Shown here: piece by piece, positions 11,002 through 20,068 of the stretch
Position numbering within the stretch: position 1 is the stretch's first letter
Layout: the number at the start of each line of letters is the position of its first letter
NCBI RefSeq assembly: GCF_001808185.1
Contig: NZ_CP017668.1
Location: forward strand, 434,001 to 498,000
Source of the DNA: Jeongeupia sp. USM3
GTDB taxonomy: Bacteria > Pseudomonadota > Gammaproteobacteria > Burkholderiales > Chitinibacteraceae
Direction: 5' to 3'
Length of the DNA stretch: 64,000 nt
The notes under the pieces: model-generated
Told to the model about the DNA's origin: nothing
What the model saw: only the letters and a program-made list of their open reading frames with translations
The model's database searches: none
Made by a program: the position numbers and the translations under genes

Positions 11002-12102
11002 ATGAAAACCACTCGTGCCCGCCGCCCCCAGCCGGCGATTCGTGAACAAAATGCCGCAGGTCAGCAGCGCGCTGGCCTCGCGAGTCGCAACAAACGTGCA
11101 GCACCGAAGCCGGGCGACGAGTTCGAATCGGGACGCAAGCCGCACGGCGCCGCTGCGGCGCCGTCGTCCAAGCGCGGCGGCGCCGCCGCAGGTGCTGCGG
11201 GTGCCGACAAGACCGGCGCTGAGCCGGTTCGCAGTCGCAGCGTGGTAACCAAGGCCAAGCGCATGAAGCAGCGCGCGGGTTCGCAGCACGAAGTCGCGGT
11301 GCAAAAGCAGTTGCGCGCCAAGCGGCTGACGTCGGCGCAGGTTGGCGAAGAGCGGCTGCAGAAGGCGCTGGCGTTCAGCGGCATCGGTTCGCGCCGCGAC
11401 ATGGAAGAACTGATTGCGGCCGGGCGCGTCAGCGTCAACGGCAAGATCGCCGAACTGGGCGCCAAGGTCGGGCAGGGCGACGACGTCCGCATCGACGGCA
11501 AGCGCGTCACGATGCGCTGGCAGGATCGCCTTGCGCGCGTGGTGCTCTACCACAAGCAGGAAGGCGAACTGGTCACGCGGGACGACCCGCAAGGCCGGCT
11601 CACCGTGTTCGAGCGCCTGCCGCGACTGTCGTCGAGCAAATGGGTCGCCGTCGGCCGGCTCGACTTCAATACCAGCGGCTTGCTGATTTTCACGACCTCG
11701 GGCGATCTGGCGAACCGGATGACGCACCCGAGCTTCGAAATGGAACGTGAATACGCGGTTCGCGTGCTCGGCGAACTGACCGACGAGCAGGTTGCCCAGT
11801 TGCGCAAGGGCATCGAGCTTGACGACGGTCCGGCGAAGTTCACCCACATCGAAGCCCAGGGCGGCGAGGGGATGAACCACTGGTACCGCGTCGTGCTCAA
11901 GGAAGGGCGCAACCGCGAGGTGCGGCGGATGTTCGAGCATTTCGGCCTGACCGTCTCGCGGCTGATGCGCGTGCGCTTCGGCGCGCTGACGCTGCCGGGG
12001 CGGCTCAAGCGTGGCCAGTTCTATGAGCTGTCCGAAACCGAGGTGCTGGCGGTGATGAAATGGGCCGGCCTGAAGCTCAACGGCGAAGCCAAGGACCATT
12101 GA
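11002..12102 (+). CDS. rluB: Ribosomal large subunit pseudouridine synthase RluB
   Basis: 366 residues. RluB converts U2605 of 23S rRNA to pseudouridine (E. coli numbering). An S4 RNA-binding domain (ERLQKALAFSGIGSRRDMEE) spans about residues 115-160. The catalytic domain contains GRLDFNTSGLLIFTTSGDLA with the nucleophilic Asp, and EGRNREVRRMFEHFG. The first ~110 residues are a lysine/arginine/alanine-rich, probably disordered extension. Extensions of this kind, usually C-terminal, are common in this family. The frame ends 7 bases before greB, so the two are probably co-transcribed. RluB rather than RluE/RluF is chosen from the presence of S4 and the catalytic sequence. Confidence 0.9.
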   Translation: MKTTRARRPQPAIREQNAAGQQRAGLASRNKRAAPKPGDEFESGRKPHGAAAAPSSKRGGAAAGAAGADKTGAEPVRSRSVVTKAKRMKQRAGSQHEVAVQKQLRAKRLTSAQVGEERLQKALAFSGIGSRRDMEELIAAGRVSVNGKIAELGAKVGQGDDVRIDGKRVTMRWQDRLARVVLYHKQEGELVTRDDPQGRLTVFERLPRLSSSKWVAVGRLDFNTSGLLIFTTSGDLANRMTHPSFEMEREYAVRVLGELTDEQVAQLRKGIELDDGPAKFTHIEAQGGEGMNHWYRVVLKEGRNREVRRMFEHFGLTVSRLMRVRFGALTLPGRLKRGQFYELSETEVLAVMKWAGLKLNGEAKDH

Positions 12103-12109
12103 GTCCGCC

Positions 12110-12682
12110 ATGAGCAAGGACTTCACCAGGGAAGAAGACCGCGACGGCGACGACGAACTCCCGTCCGAGCTGAAAGTCCCGGCCGGCAGCAAGAACTACA
12201 TGACCCCGGGCGGCTGGCGCCGGCTGAAGGCCGAACTGCACGACCTCGTCACCAAGCAGCGCCCCGAGCTGACCCAGATCATCAACTGGGCGGCGAGCAA
12301 CGGCGACCGCTCCGAAAACGGCGACTACATCTACGGCAAGAAGAAGCTGCGCGAAACGGACAAGCGCATCCGCTTTCTGACCAAGCGGCTCGAAAATGCC
12401 GAGGTGGTCGATCCGGAAGCGAGGGAGGCGACCGACCAGGTCTTCTTCGGCGCGACGGTGACTTATCTGCGCGAAGACGGCAGCGAGGAAACGGTCTCCA
12501 TCGTCGGCATCGACGAAACCGACCTGAAGCGGCACTACGTCAGCTGGACGGCGCCGATCGCCCGCGCGCTGTTGCGGGCCCGCGATGGCGACGCGGTGCT
12601 CCTGCGCCTGCCGGGCGGGACCGAGGAAATCGAAATCGTCGGCGTGCGCTACCAGGCACTGAACACCGAGTACCCCAGCTGA
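12110..12682 (+). CDS. greB: Transcription elongation factor GreB
   Basis: 190 residues. GreB enters the RNA polymerase secondary channel and stimulates cleavage of backtracked RNA. The N-terminal coiled coil runs from NYMTPGGWRRLKAEL to about residue 100, with the acidic tip GDRSENGDYIYGKKK carrying the conserved Asp and Glu. The IRFLTKRLENAEVVDP block is typical of GreB rather than GreA. A C-terminal FKBP-like domain follows (VSWTAPIARALL). There are about 25 extra charged residues at the N-terminus compared with the E. coli protein. It follows rluB by 7 bases. Confidence 0.95.
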   Translation: MSKDFTREEDRDGDDELPSELKVPAGSKNYMTPGGWRRLKAELHDLVTKQRPELTQIINWAASNGDRSENGDYIYGKKKLRETDKRIRFLTKRLENAEVVDPEAREATDQVFFGATVTYLREDGSEETVSIVGIDETDLKRHYVSWTAPIARALLRARDGDAVLLRLPGGTEEIEIVGVRYQALNTEYPS

Positions 12683-12736
12683 TACAGGGCTGATCCAGAT
12701 TTTGCGCAAGGCTTTCCATTTGGATATGCTGCGCGC

Positions 12737-14851
12737 ATGGAACGCTCCAAGCCCAGTCGCCTTTTCCGTCGCGTCCTCCGGAACATGGCGTTCCGGATCA
12801 CCGTCGTTTCGCTGCTCATTTCCGCCGCCAGCTACTACTACAGCTATCTGCGCCTGCAGGAAGAGGCGCTGACCAATCTCGAGAAGTACATCCGGGCCCG
12901 CAGCCAGCTCGAGAGCGAGCCCTTCCTGCAGGCCGAAACCAATACCAGGCTGCTGCGCAACGAGTTCATCCGCCGCTACGCGCAGATGCAGGGCAGCGAC
13001 GTGTCGGCCGAGTTCCACTCGCTGCTCAAGCAGGATCGCGACGGCATGTGGCGGATCCGGGTCGAGCGCGACGACTTCGAGTATCACGCCACCGTTGCGC
13101 TGTTGCCACGCGTCGAGCTGACGCCGGAGTTCATGCGGCAGGTCATGCTCGGCTACGACCTGCTGAGCCGGTACGGGCCGGCGTTTCGCAACCGCTATTA
13201 CGATACCTTCATCGACCTGAACGTTTCGGACGGCAGCCTGATGTTCCTGCCGGACCTCAACTACGCGCGCAACGGCTCGGTGGCCGACTTCGAATTCGAC
13301 CTCGAAACCGAGGTCGGCGCCACGCCGGCGCGCAACCCGGAGCGCAAGACGTTCTGGACCGGCATCTACTTCGACAAGCAGGCCGTGCAGTGGATGGTTT
13401 CGGTGGTGACGCCGATCGACTTTCAGGGGCGCTACATCGGTGGCGCCGGGCAGGACCTGCTGCTCGACCAACTGATTGCGCGGACCAACAGCGTCGGCGT
13501 TCCGGGGACGACCAATTTCATCATTACGCGACACGGCGACCTGATCGCCCACCCGGAGCGGATGAAACAGGTCGAGGCCGCACGCGGCCGCTACAACGTG
13601 AACGACGCCGGCGACAAGACGCTGCGCGAGCAGTTCGCGGCGATCACCGGCGCATCGCCGGGGCAGCTCTTCGTCGAAAGCCCGGACGGCCAGTCGTGGC
13701 TGGGCATGGCGCAGATACGCGGCGCGGACTGGCTGTTCGTCATCGTCTACCCGAAGCGACTGCTGCAGGAAAAGGCTGCGCTGGCCGCGAGCATGGTGCT
13801 GCTGCTCGGCCTGATCGCGTTGCTGATCGAGCTGGGACTGATGGCCTGGGTGCTCAAGGTCGATGTCTCGCGTCCGCTGGGAAGGCTGAAGGCCGCCATC
13901 CAGTCGCTGGCGCAAGGGCGGTACACCCATCCGCTCGATACCGAACGCAACGACGAGCTCGGCGATCTGGCGCGCAGCTTCGACGCCATGGCCAGCACGA
14001 TCGCCCGGCATCGCCAGCAGCTGGAGACGCAGGTCGCCGCGCGGACCGACGAATTGGCGCAGCGCAATACCGAACTCGAGACGGCCAACGCCGAGCTCTC
14101 CCGCCTGAACGAAGAGAAGAACGAGCTGCTGACGATCGCCGCCCACGACCTGAAGAACCCCGTTGCGAGCATCGGCGGCATGGCGGGGCTGATCGGCAGC
14201 AAGTTCGACGTCTGGCCCAAGGAGCGTGTGCGCGACCGCCTGCAGGGCATTACCCAGCTGGCGAACCGGATCCAGCGCATTCTGGGCAACCTGCTGGACA
14301 TCAATACGCTCGAATCCGGCCAGTATCGGCTGATGCTTGAGCCATTGCAGCTCGACGATGTCGTCGCCGAGCTGCTGGCGAGCTGGGAAGGGCGGCTCGA
14401 GGAAAAGCAGCAGCGCTGCCGCTACGGCCGGAACGGTCTGATCGTGCTGGCGGACCGCCAGGCGCTCTGGCAGGTGCTCGACAATCTGGTGTCGAATGCA
14501 TCGAAGTACGCGCCGCATCAGAGCACGATCGAGATCGCCGCGGCGCGCTCGCTCGGCATGGTCGAGATCGGCGTTCACGACCACGGTCCGGGCATTGCGC
14601 CGCACGAAATGGAAAGGCTGTTCCGCAAGTTCGGCCGCCTCTCCGCGGTGCCTACCGGTGGCGAGCATACGACGGGGCTGGGTTTGTCCATCGTCAAGCG
14701 CCTGGCCGAGGAAATGGGCGGCGGCGTCCGTTGCGACAGCCTGCTCGGCCACGGCACGACCTTTACGGTGAGCCTGCCTGAACCGGACGACAGCGTGGCG
14801 CCTGCCGCCGGGGAGACGCACTCGCAACGGGACGGTAGAATCGAGGTTTGA
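12737..14851 (+). CDS. Membrane sensor histidine kinase (double-CACHE-like sensor, HAMP, HisKA, HATPase)
   Basis: 704 residues. TM1 is near residues 18-36. A long periplasmic sensor region follows, with FDKQAVQWMVSVVTPIDFQGRYIGG typical of dCACHE domains. TM2 is near 352-375, then a HAMP segment. A coiled coil leads into the dimerisation/phospho-acceptor helix LLTIAAHDLKNPVASIGG, where the His is the likely phosphorylated residue. The ATPase shows DNLVSNASKYAP (N box), HDHGPGI and TTGLGLSIV. No response regulator is adjacent, so it is an orphan kinase whose partner lies elsewhere. TTGCGC at 12702 and TATGCT at 12725, 17 bases apart, make a possible promoter. Its stop lies 38 bases before thyA. 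Confidence 0.88.
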   Translation: MERSKPSRLFRRVLRNMAFRITVVSLLISAASYYYSYLRLQEEALTNLEKYIRARSQLESEPFLQAETNTRLLRNEFIRRYAQMQGSDVSAEFHSLLKQDRDGMWRIRVERDDFEYHATVALLPRVELTPEFMRQVMLGYDLLSRYGPAFRNRYYDTFIDLNVSDGSLMFLPDLNYARNGSVADFEFDLETEVGATPARNPERKTFWTGIYFDKQAVQWMVSVVTPIDFQGRYIGGAGQDLLLDQLIARTNSVGVPGTTNFIITRHGDLIAHPERMKQVEAARGRYNVNDAGDKTLREQFAAITGASPGQLFVESPDGQSWLGMAQIRGADWLFVIVYPKRLLQEKAALAASMVLLLGLIALLIELGLMAWVLKVDVSRPLGRLKAAIQSLAQGRYTHPLDTERNDELGDLARSFDAMASTIARHRQQLETQVAARTDELAQRNTELETANAELSRLNEEKNELLTIAAHDLKNPVASIGGMAGLIGSKFDVWPKERVRDRLQGITQLANRIQRILGNLLDINTLESGQYRLMLEPLQLDDVVAELLASWEGRLEEKQQRCRYGRNGLIVLADRQALWQVLDNLVSNASKYAPHQSTIEIAAARSLGMVEIGVHDHGPGIAPHEMERLFRKFGRLSAVPTGGEHTTGLGLSIVKRLAEEMGGGVRCDSLLGHGTTFTVSLPEPDDSVAPAAGETHSQRDGRIEV

Positions 14852-14889
14852 TTCGACACGCCGGCGCACTGCCGGCCCCGGAGTGCACG

Positions 14890-15684
14890 ATGCGGCAATA
14901 CCTCGATCTTCTTCAGCATGTTCTTGATCACGGCACGAAGAAGGAAGACCGCACCGGTACCGGTACGCTGTCGGTTTTCGGCCACCAGATGCGTTTCGAC
15001 CTTTCGCAAGGTTTCCCGCTGGTCACGACCAAAAAAGCGCACCTGAAGTCGATCATTTACGAGCTGCTGTGGTTTCTGCGGGGCGAAACCAACAACAACT
15101 GGCTGAAGGAACGCGGCGTATCGATCTGGAACGAGTGGGCGCGCGACGACGGCGAGCTCGGCCCGATCTACGGTTACCAGTGGCGCAGCTGGCCGACCGC
15201 CGACGGCCGGCACATCGACCAGATCGCCGACGTGGTCAGGACGCTGAAGACCAACCCGGATTCGCGCCGCATCATCGTATCGGCATGGAATGTCGGCGAG
15301 ATCGAGAACATGGCGCTGCCGCCGTGCCATGCGTTCTTCCAGTTCTACGTTGCCGACGGCAAGCTCTCGTGCCAGCTGTACCAGCGCAGCGCCGACCTGT
15401 TCCTTGGCGTGCCGTTCAACATCGCCTCGTACTCGCTGCTGGTGCTGATGATGGCGCAGGCTTGCGACCTCGAGCCCGGCGATTTCGTCTGGACCGGCGG
15501 CGACTGCCACATCTACCTGAACCACCTCGAGCAGGTGCAGACCCAGCTCGGCCGCGAACCGCTGCCGCTGCCGACGATGCGCCTGAATCCGGCGAAGAAG
15601 GACATCTTCGCGTTCGAGTTCGAGGATTTCGTGCTCGAAAACTACCAATCTCATCCGGCGATCAAGGCGCCGGTGGCGGTCTGA
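14890..15684 (+). CDS. thyA: Thymidylate synthase
   Basis: 264 residues, the same length as the E. coli enzyme. It methylates dUMP to dTMP using methylene-tetrahydrofolate, producing dihydrofolate. Visible motifs: MRQYLDLLQHVLDHGTKKEDRTGTGT, the active-site LPPCHAFFQFYV with the nucleophilic Cys, and QRSADLFLGVPFNIASY. The start at 14890 has GGAG 6-7 bases upstream; an in-frame TTG at 14848 overlapping the kinase gene is rejected. The next gene, folA, begins 2 bases after the stop, so the product dihydrofolate is recycled by its neighbour. Confidence 0.97.
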   Translation: MRQYLDLLQHVLDHGTKKEDRTGTGTLSVFGHQMRFDLSQGFPLVTTKKAHLKSIIYELLWFLRGETNNNWLKERGVSIWNEWARDDGELGPIYGYQWRSWPTADGRHIDQIADVVRTLKTNPDSRRIIVSAWNVGEIENMALPPCHAFFQFYVADGKLSCQLYQRSADLFLGVPFNIASYSLLVLMMAQACDLEPGDFVWTGGDCHIYLNHLEQVQTQLGREPLPLPTMRLNPAKKDIFAFEFEDFVLENYQSHPAIKAPVAV

Positions 15685-15685
15685 G

Positions 15686-16165
15686 ATGGAGCTCGCCATC
15701 ATCGCCGCACTGGCGCAGAACCGCGTCATCGGCATCGACAACAAGCTGCCCTGGCACCTGCCCGAGGACCTCAAGCATTTCAAGGCGCTGACGATGGGCG
15801 CGCCGATGCTGATGGGGCGCAAGACCTTCGACTCGCTGCCCGGCCTCTTGCCCGGCCGCCGCCACCTGGTGATCACCCGCAATGCAGGCTGGCGGGCAGA
15901 GGGCGCGGAAGCGTTCACCAGCATCGAAGCGGCGCTGGCGGCATGTGCCGGTGACGAGAAGGCCTTCGTGATCGGCGGCGGCGAGATCTACCGCCAGGCG
16001 CTGCCGCTCGCCGATACGCTGTACCTGACCGAGGTGGCGCTGTCACCCGACGGCGATGCGACCTTCCCGGCGCTGCCGGCGGGCGAGTGGCGTGAAGCCG
16101 AGCGCGTGGCCCAGCACAGCGCCAAGGAGATCGACTTCGCTTTCGTGACTTACCGGCGGGCCTGA
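15686..16165 (+). CDS. folA: Dihydrofolate reductase
   Basis: 159 residues. It reduces dihydrofolate to tetrahydrofolate with NADPH and is the target of trimethoprim. The N-terminus IIAALAQNRVIGIDNKLPWH is diagnostic. LPWHLPEDL carries the catalytic acid at residue 28, GRKTFDSLPGLLPGR binds NADPH, and VIGGGEIYRQALP is the later glycine loop. It is translationally close to thyA (2-base gap) and the unit ends at the strong hairpin at 16182. Confidence 0.96.
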   Translation: MELAIIAALAQNRVIGIDNKLPWHLPEDLKHFKALTMGAPMLMGRKTFDSLPGLLPGRRHLVITRNAGWRAEGAEAFTSIEAALAACAGDEKAFVIGGGEIYRQALPLADTLYLTEVALSPDGDATFPALPAGEWREAERVAQHSAKEIDFAFVTYRRA

Positions 16166-16181
16166 ACGCCGGGATGTCGCA

Positions 16182-16219
16182 GCAATGAAGAACGGGCCGT
16201 CGGCCCGTTTTTCATTGCT
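16182..16219. terminator. Bidirectional terminator between folA and gph
   Basis: GCAATGAA, a bulge, AACGGGCC, a 3-base loop and the mirrored GGCCCGTT...TTCATTGC form a very long stem. T-runs or A-runs on both sides serve the converging folA and gph transcripts. Confidence 0.85.
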
Positions 16220-16227
16220 GCCGCCGA

Positions 16228-16890
16228 TCAGGCTTCGACAAACTCGAGCAGCTCGGCAAACGACGCGATGATGTGGTCGGCGCCGAGCGAAGCCACGTCG
16301 CTGCCGTAGCCGTATTCGACCGCAACGACCGGGCAGCCGGCGGCGCGCGCGGCGAGGATGTCGTTTTTCGAATCGCCGACCATCAGCATCTCGTCCCCGG
16401 CGACGCCGAAGCGCTCGAGCACGTGCTGCAGCGGCAGCGCCGACGGCTTGCGCTCGGGCAGGGTGTCGCCGCCGACCACGACCTCGAACTGTTCCGACAC
16501 GCCCAGCTCCCGCAGCAGCGGCAGCGTATAGCGCTCGGGCTTGTTGGTGACGATGGCGAGCGGCAGGCCGCGCTCGTGCAGCGCGTGCAGCGTCTCCTGC
16601 ACCTTGGGGTAGAAACGCGTCGCGATCGTCAGGCCGGCCTTGTAGTGGATGTCGAACCGCTGCATCGCCTGCTGCTGTTCGGGCGAGTTGCGCCATTGCG
16701 CGCCGTGGTCGTCGGCCAGCGTGCGCGCGACGAGGCTGTTTGCGCCGTCGCCGACGTAGCTCTCCACCGTGGCTTCGGCGAGCGGCGGCAGGCCGAGGTC
16801 GGCGCGGGCGGCATTGGCGGCGCGGGCGAGGTCCGCGATCGAATCGACGAGGGTGCCGTCAAGGTCGAAGGCAAGGGCGCGGATCGTCAT
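16228..16890 (-). CDS. gph: Phosphoglycolate phosphatase
   Basis: 220 residues, HAD superfamily. It dephosphorylates 2-phosphoglycolate formed in DNA-damage repair. Motif I is FDLDGTLVDS at residues 8-17, motif II is IVTNKP, and motif III/IV is MVGDSKNDILAARAAG. The alpha-helical cap between motifs I and II fits subfamily I. Its ATG overlaps the rpe stop by 4 bases (ATGA), so it is translationally coupled to rpe, as in many proteobacteria. Confidence 0.93.
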   Translation of the reverse strand: MTIRALAFDLDGTLVDSIADLARAANAARADLGLPPLAEATVESYVGDGANSLVARTLADDHGAQWRNSPEQQQAMQRFDIHYKAGLTIATRFYPKVQETLHALHERGLPLAIVTNKPERYTLPLLRELGVSEQFEVVVGGDTLPERKPSALPLQHVLERFGVAGDEMLMVGDSKNDILAARAAGCPVVAVEYGYGSDVASLGADHIIASFAELLEFVEA

Positions 16891-17570
16891 GCGAGGGCCT
16901 TGGCGATTTCGGCGTGCATCGCATCGATGACCGCCTTGTAGTCCGGGTGACCGAAGACCGCCGAGCCGGCGACGAAGGTATCGACGCCGGCAGCGGCGAT
17001 CGCGCCGATATTGTCGACCTTCACGCCGCCGTCGATTTCGAGGTGGATGTGCCGGCCGGTCTTTTCCTTGTACGCATCGAGCTTGGCGCGTGCAGCGCGG
17101 GCCTTGTCGAGCATCGCCGGAATGAAGGACTGGCCGCCGAAGCCCGGGTTGACCGACATCAGCAGCACCATGTCGACCTTGTCGAGCACGTAGTCGAGAT
17201 GGTCGAGCGAGGTGGCCGGATTGAACACCAGCCCGGCCTGACAGCCGTGGTCGCGGATCAGCGAGAGACTGCGGTCGATGTGGTCCGACGCCTCGGGGTG
17301 GAAGGTGATGATGTTGGCGCCGGCCTTGGCGAAGTCGGGGATGATGCGGTCGACCGGCTTGACCATCAGGTGCACGTCGATCGGCACGGTGGCGTACGGC
17401 TTGATCGCCTCGCAGACGAGCGGGCCGATCGTCAGGTTGGGGACGTAATGGTTGTCCATCACGTCAAAGTGGATCAGGCCTGCGCCGGCTGCGATGACGT
17501 TGCTGATTTCCTCGCCGAGCCGCGCAAAGTCGGCGGACAGGATGCTGGGGGCGATGCGGAACTGGCTCAT
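16887..17570 (-). CDS. rpe: Ribulose-phosphate 3-epimerase
   Basis: 227 residues, TIM barrel. It interconverts ribulose-5-phosphate and xylulose-5-phosphate in the pentose phosphate pathway. Motifs: IAPSILSADFARLGEE at the N-terminus, HFDVMDNHYVPNLTIG, IDVHLMV, the MSVNPGFGGQSF phosphate loop and EIDGGVK. A TACAAT box on the same strand (17602-17597) lies 27 bases before the ATG and could be its -10. It is the first gene of the rpe-gph unit. Confidence 0.96.
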   Translation of the reverse strand: MSQFRIAPSILSADFARLGEEISNVIAAGAGLIHFDVMDNHYVPNLTIGPLVCEAIKPYATVPIDVHLMVKPVDRIIPDFAKAGANIITFHPEASDHIDRSLSLIRDHGCQAGLVFNPATSLDHLDYVLDKVDMVLLMSVNPGFGGQSFIPAMLDKARAARAKLDAYKEKTGRHIHLEIDGGVKVDNIGAIAAAGVDTFVAGSAVFGHPDYKAVIDAMHAEIAKALA

Positions 17571-17669
17571 GGGCGTACTCCGGTGGCAATGACATGATTG
17601 TAGCGTTGCCAGCCCTGCGGCAGGCGGGGCGGCCTGCTAAGATTGTCCACCATCAATGGGGAAGCGTGC

Positions 17670-18053
17670 ATGAGCGATAGTCCTAGGTACCACATCGTGG
17701 TCGAGCCGCGGGCCAGTTTCGTTGCCGAGCAGTCGGACGAGGACGAAGGGCGGTTCGTCTTCGCCTACCACATCAGAATCACCAATCACGGCGAAACGGA
17801 GGCGCAGCTGATTTCGCGCCACTGGGTGATCCGCGACATGGACGACCGCGTCCAGGAGGTGCGCGGCCTTGGCGTCGTCGGCGAACAGCCGGTGCTCGAG
17901 CCGGGCCAGTCGTTCGAGTACATGAGCGGCGCCACGCTGGAAACGCCGGTCGGCACCATGCGCGGCAGCTATCTGATGCGCACGATGGACGGCACCGAGT
18001 TCCACGTCGACATCCCCGAGTTCGTGCTGTCGATCCCGCGCACGCTGCACTGA
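17670..18053 (+). CDS. apaG: ApaG family protein (Co2+/Mg2+ efflux-associated)
   Basis: 127 residues, near the 125 of E. coli ApaG. It has an immunoglobulin/FN3-like fold of unclear biochemical role. Motifs include VFAYHIRITNHG, LISRHWVIRD, VRGLGVVGEQPVLEPGQSF and MRGSYLM. I start at the ATG at 17670 behind GGGGAAG; the TTG at 17643 adds nine unneeded residues. Unlike enterobacteria, it is not next to apaH or ksgA here. The Atm1-like exporter follows 64 bases downstream on the same strand. Confidence 0.93.
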   Translation: MSDSPRYHIVVEPRASFVAEQSDEDEGRFVFAYHIRITNHGETEAQLISRHWVIRDMDDRVQEVRGLGVVGEQPVLEPGQSFEYMSGATLETPVGTMRGSYLMRTMDGTEFHVDIPEFVLSIPRTLH

Positions 18054-18117
18054 GCCCGGGCTTGCAATCGGCCGCCGTGGCCGCATCTGTTCCTGTCGTC
18101 TGTCGATAAGAACAATC

Positions 18118-19881
18118 ATGGCCGCTCCCGATTTCGTCCCGCGCAACGACTGGCAAACGTTGCGCACGCTCTTTCCTTATCTCTGGCGCTACAAGAACCG
18201 GGTGGTCCTGGCCCTGGGCCTGCTGATCGCGGCGAAGTTCGCCAACGTTGCCGTGCCGCTGGTGCTCAAGGACATCGTCGACGCACTCGACGGCAGCAAG
18301 AGCATGGTGGTGATGCCGGTTGCGCTGGTGTTTGCCTACGGCGCCTTGCGGATGTGTTCGTCGGTATTCGGCGAACTGCGCGACGCGGTATTCGCCAAGG
18401 TTACGCAGGGCTCGATCCGGCGCGTGGCGCTGCAGGTGTTCAAGCACCTGAGCGCATTGAGCCTGCGCTTCCACCTCGAGCGTCAGACCGGCGGGATGAG
18501 CCGCGACATCGACCGCGGCACCAAGGGCATCGCCTTCCTGCTCAACTTCATGCTGTTCAACATCCTGCCGACGCTGGTCGAAATCGCGCTGGTGGCGATC
18601 ATTCTGCTGAAGAAGTACGACTGGTACTTCGCCGCGATCACCTTCGGCACCATCGTCATCTACATCGGCTTCACCCTCGGCGTGACCGAGTGGCGCATGG
18701 CGTTCCGCCGGCAGATGAACGAGCTCGACTCGAAGGCCAATACCCGCGCGATCGACGCGCTGCTGAACTACGAGACGGTCAAGTACTTCAACAACGAGCG
18801 CTGGGAGGCCGAACGCTATGACCGCAGCCTCGAGAAGTGGGAGGGCGCCTCGGTCAAGAACCAGGTGTCGCTGTCGCTGCTCAACGCCGGGCAGGCGGTG
18901 ATCATCGCCGCCGGCGTGACCGCGCTGGTGTGGCTGGCGGCGAGGGATGTCGTCGACGGACGGATGACGCTTGGCGATCTGGTGCTGGTCAACGCCTTCC
19001 TGCTGCAGCTGTATGCGCCGCTGAACTTCCTCGGCTTCGTCTATCGGGAGATCAAGCACTCGCTGGCCGACATGGAGAAGATGTTCACGCTGTTGCGACA
19101 GAACTCCGAAGTCAACGACGCGCCCGGGGCCGTGCCGCTGCATACCGGCAGCGCCACCGTGCGCTTCGAGAATGTCGACTTCGGCTACGAGCGCAAGCGG
19201 CAGATCCTGAACGACGTCAGTTTCGAGATTCCGGCCGGCAGGACGCTCGCTGTCGTCGGCGCCAGTGGTGCGGGCAAGTCGACGCTATCAAGGCTGCTGT
19301 ACCGCTTCTACGACATCTGGCAGGGCAAGGTGACGATCGACGGCGTCGACCTGCGCGACATGACGCAGGAAAGCCTGCGCGCACACATCGGCATCGTCCC
19401 GCAGGATACGGTGCTGTTCAACGACACGATCTACTACAACATCGCCTACGGCAAGCCGGGCGCAAGCCGCGACGAGGTGATCGAGGCGGCGCGGGCGGCG
19501 CACATCTACGACTTCATCGAAAAGCTGCCCGACGGCTTCGAGACGATGGTCGGCGAGCGCGGCCTCAAGCTCTCGGGCGGCGAGAAGCAGCGCGTCGCGA
19601 TTGCCCGGACCATCCTCAAGAACCCGCCGATCCTGATCTTCGACGAGGCGACCAGCGCGCTCGACTCGAAGACCGAGAAGGGCATCCAGGCCGAGCTCAA
19701 GGCGGTGTCGGCGAACCGGACGACGCTGATCATCGCTCACCGGCTGTCGACGATCGCCGATGCCGACGAGATCGCGGTGATGGACGGCGGCCGCATCGTC
19801 GAACGCGGCCGGCATGCCGAGCTGCTGCTGCGCGATGGTCACTATGCACGGCTGTGGGCGCTGCAGCGGCATGAAGAGTGA
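18118..19881 (+). CDS. Atm1/HMT-type ABC exporter (fused permease and ATPase)
   Basis: 587 residues, a half-transporter that should work as a homodimer in the inner membrane. Six TM helices occupy about residues 20-320. The ATPase has Walker A GASGAGKST near 380, Q-loop IVPQDTVLFND, signature LSGGEKQRVAIARTIL near 484, Walker B ILIFDEATSALD and H-loop IIAHRLSTI. The resemblance is to the ABCB7/Atm1 family, which exports glutathione-based or metal-thiol compounds; that substrate is inferred from family knowledge only. It follows apaG and has no obvious terminator before the serine transporter region. Confidence 0.9.
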   Translation: MAAPDFVPRNDWQTLRTLFPYLWRYKNRVVLALGLLIAAKFANVAVPLVLKDIVDALDGSKSMVVMPVALVFAYGALRMCSSVFGELRDAVFAKVTQGSIRRVALQVFKHLSALSLRFHLERQTGGMSRDIDRGTKGIAFLLNFMLFNILPTLVEIALVAIILLKKYDWYFAAITFGTIVIYIGFTLGVTEWRMAFRRQMNELDSKANTRAIDALLNYETVKYFNNERWEAERYDRSLEKWEGASVKNQVSLSLLNAGQAVIIAAGVTALVWLAARDVVDGRMTLGDLVLVNAFLLQLYAPLNFLGFVYREIKHSLADMEKMFTLLRQNSEVNDAPGAVPLHTGSATVRFENVDFGYERKRQILNDVSFEIPAGRTLAVVGASGAGKSTLSRLLYRFYDIWQGKVTIDGVDLRDMTQESLRAHIGIVPQDTVLFNDTIYYNIAYGKPGASRDEVIEAARAAHIYDFIEKLPDGFETMVGERGLKLSGGEKQRVAIARTILKNPPILIFDEATSALDSKTEKGIQAELKAVSANRTTLIIAHRLSTIADADEIAVMDGGRIVERGRHAELLLRDGHYARLWALQRHEE

Positions 19882-19965
19882 AAAAATTGAATGGACAAGC
19901 GCCTTGCCTTATTCCGGATTTTTATATTGATATGCCGCAATTTGCATAAGGGAAAGTGCGCATTA

Positions 19966-19980
19966 TGTGATTAAGTCACA
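19966..19980. promoter_or_regulatory. Palindromic operator candidate upstream of the serine transporter
   Basis: TGTGATTAAGTCACA has perfect 5-base arms (TGTGA/TCACA) with a 5-base centre, about 90 bases before the transporter ATG. The arms resemble CRP/GntR-type half sites, but the spacing is one base short of the CRP consensus. It lies in an AT-rich 190-base leader. Confidence 0.45.
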
Positions 19981-20068
19981 GCCGCCCCCTCCTGCAGCCC
20001 GTAAAAAGTCGCCACACGCCGTTCGCATAAGGGACGGCCTGACAACAACGGGCCTCAGGAGGGTCGAA

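Noticed and set aside
19927..19940. FNR-like stretch TTGATATGCCGCAA before the serine permease
   Set aside because: The second half matches the consensus poorly (CGCAA instead of ATCAA), so it was not called a site.
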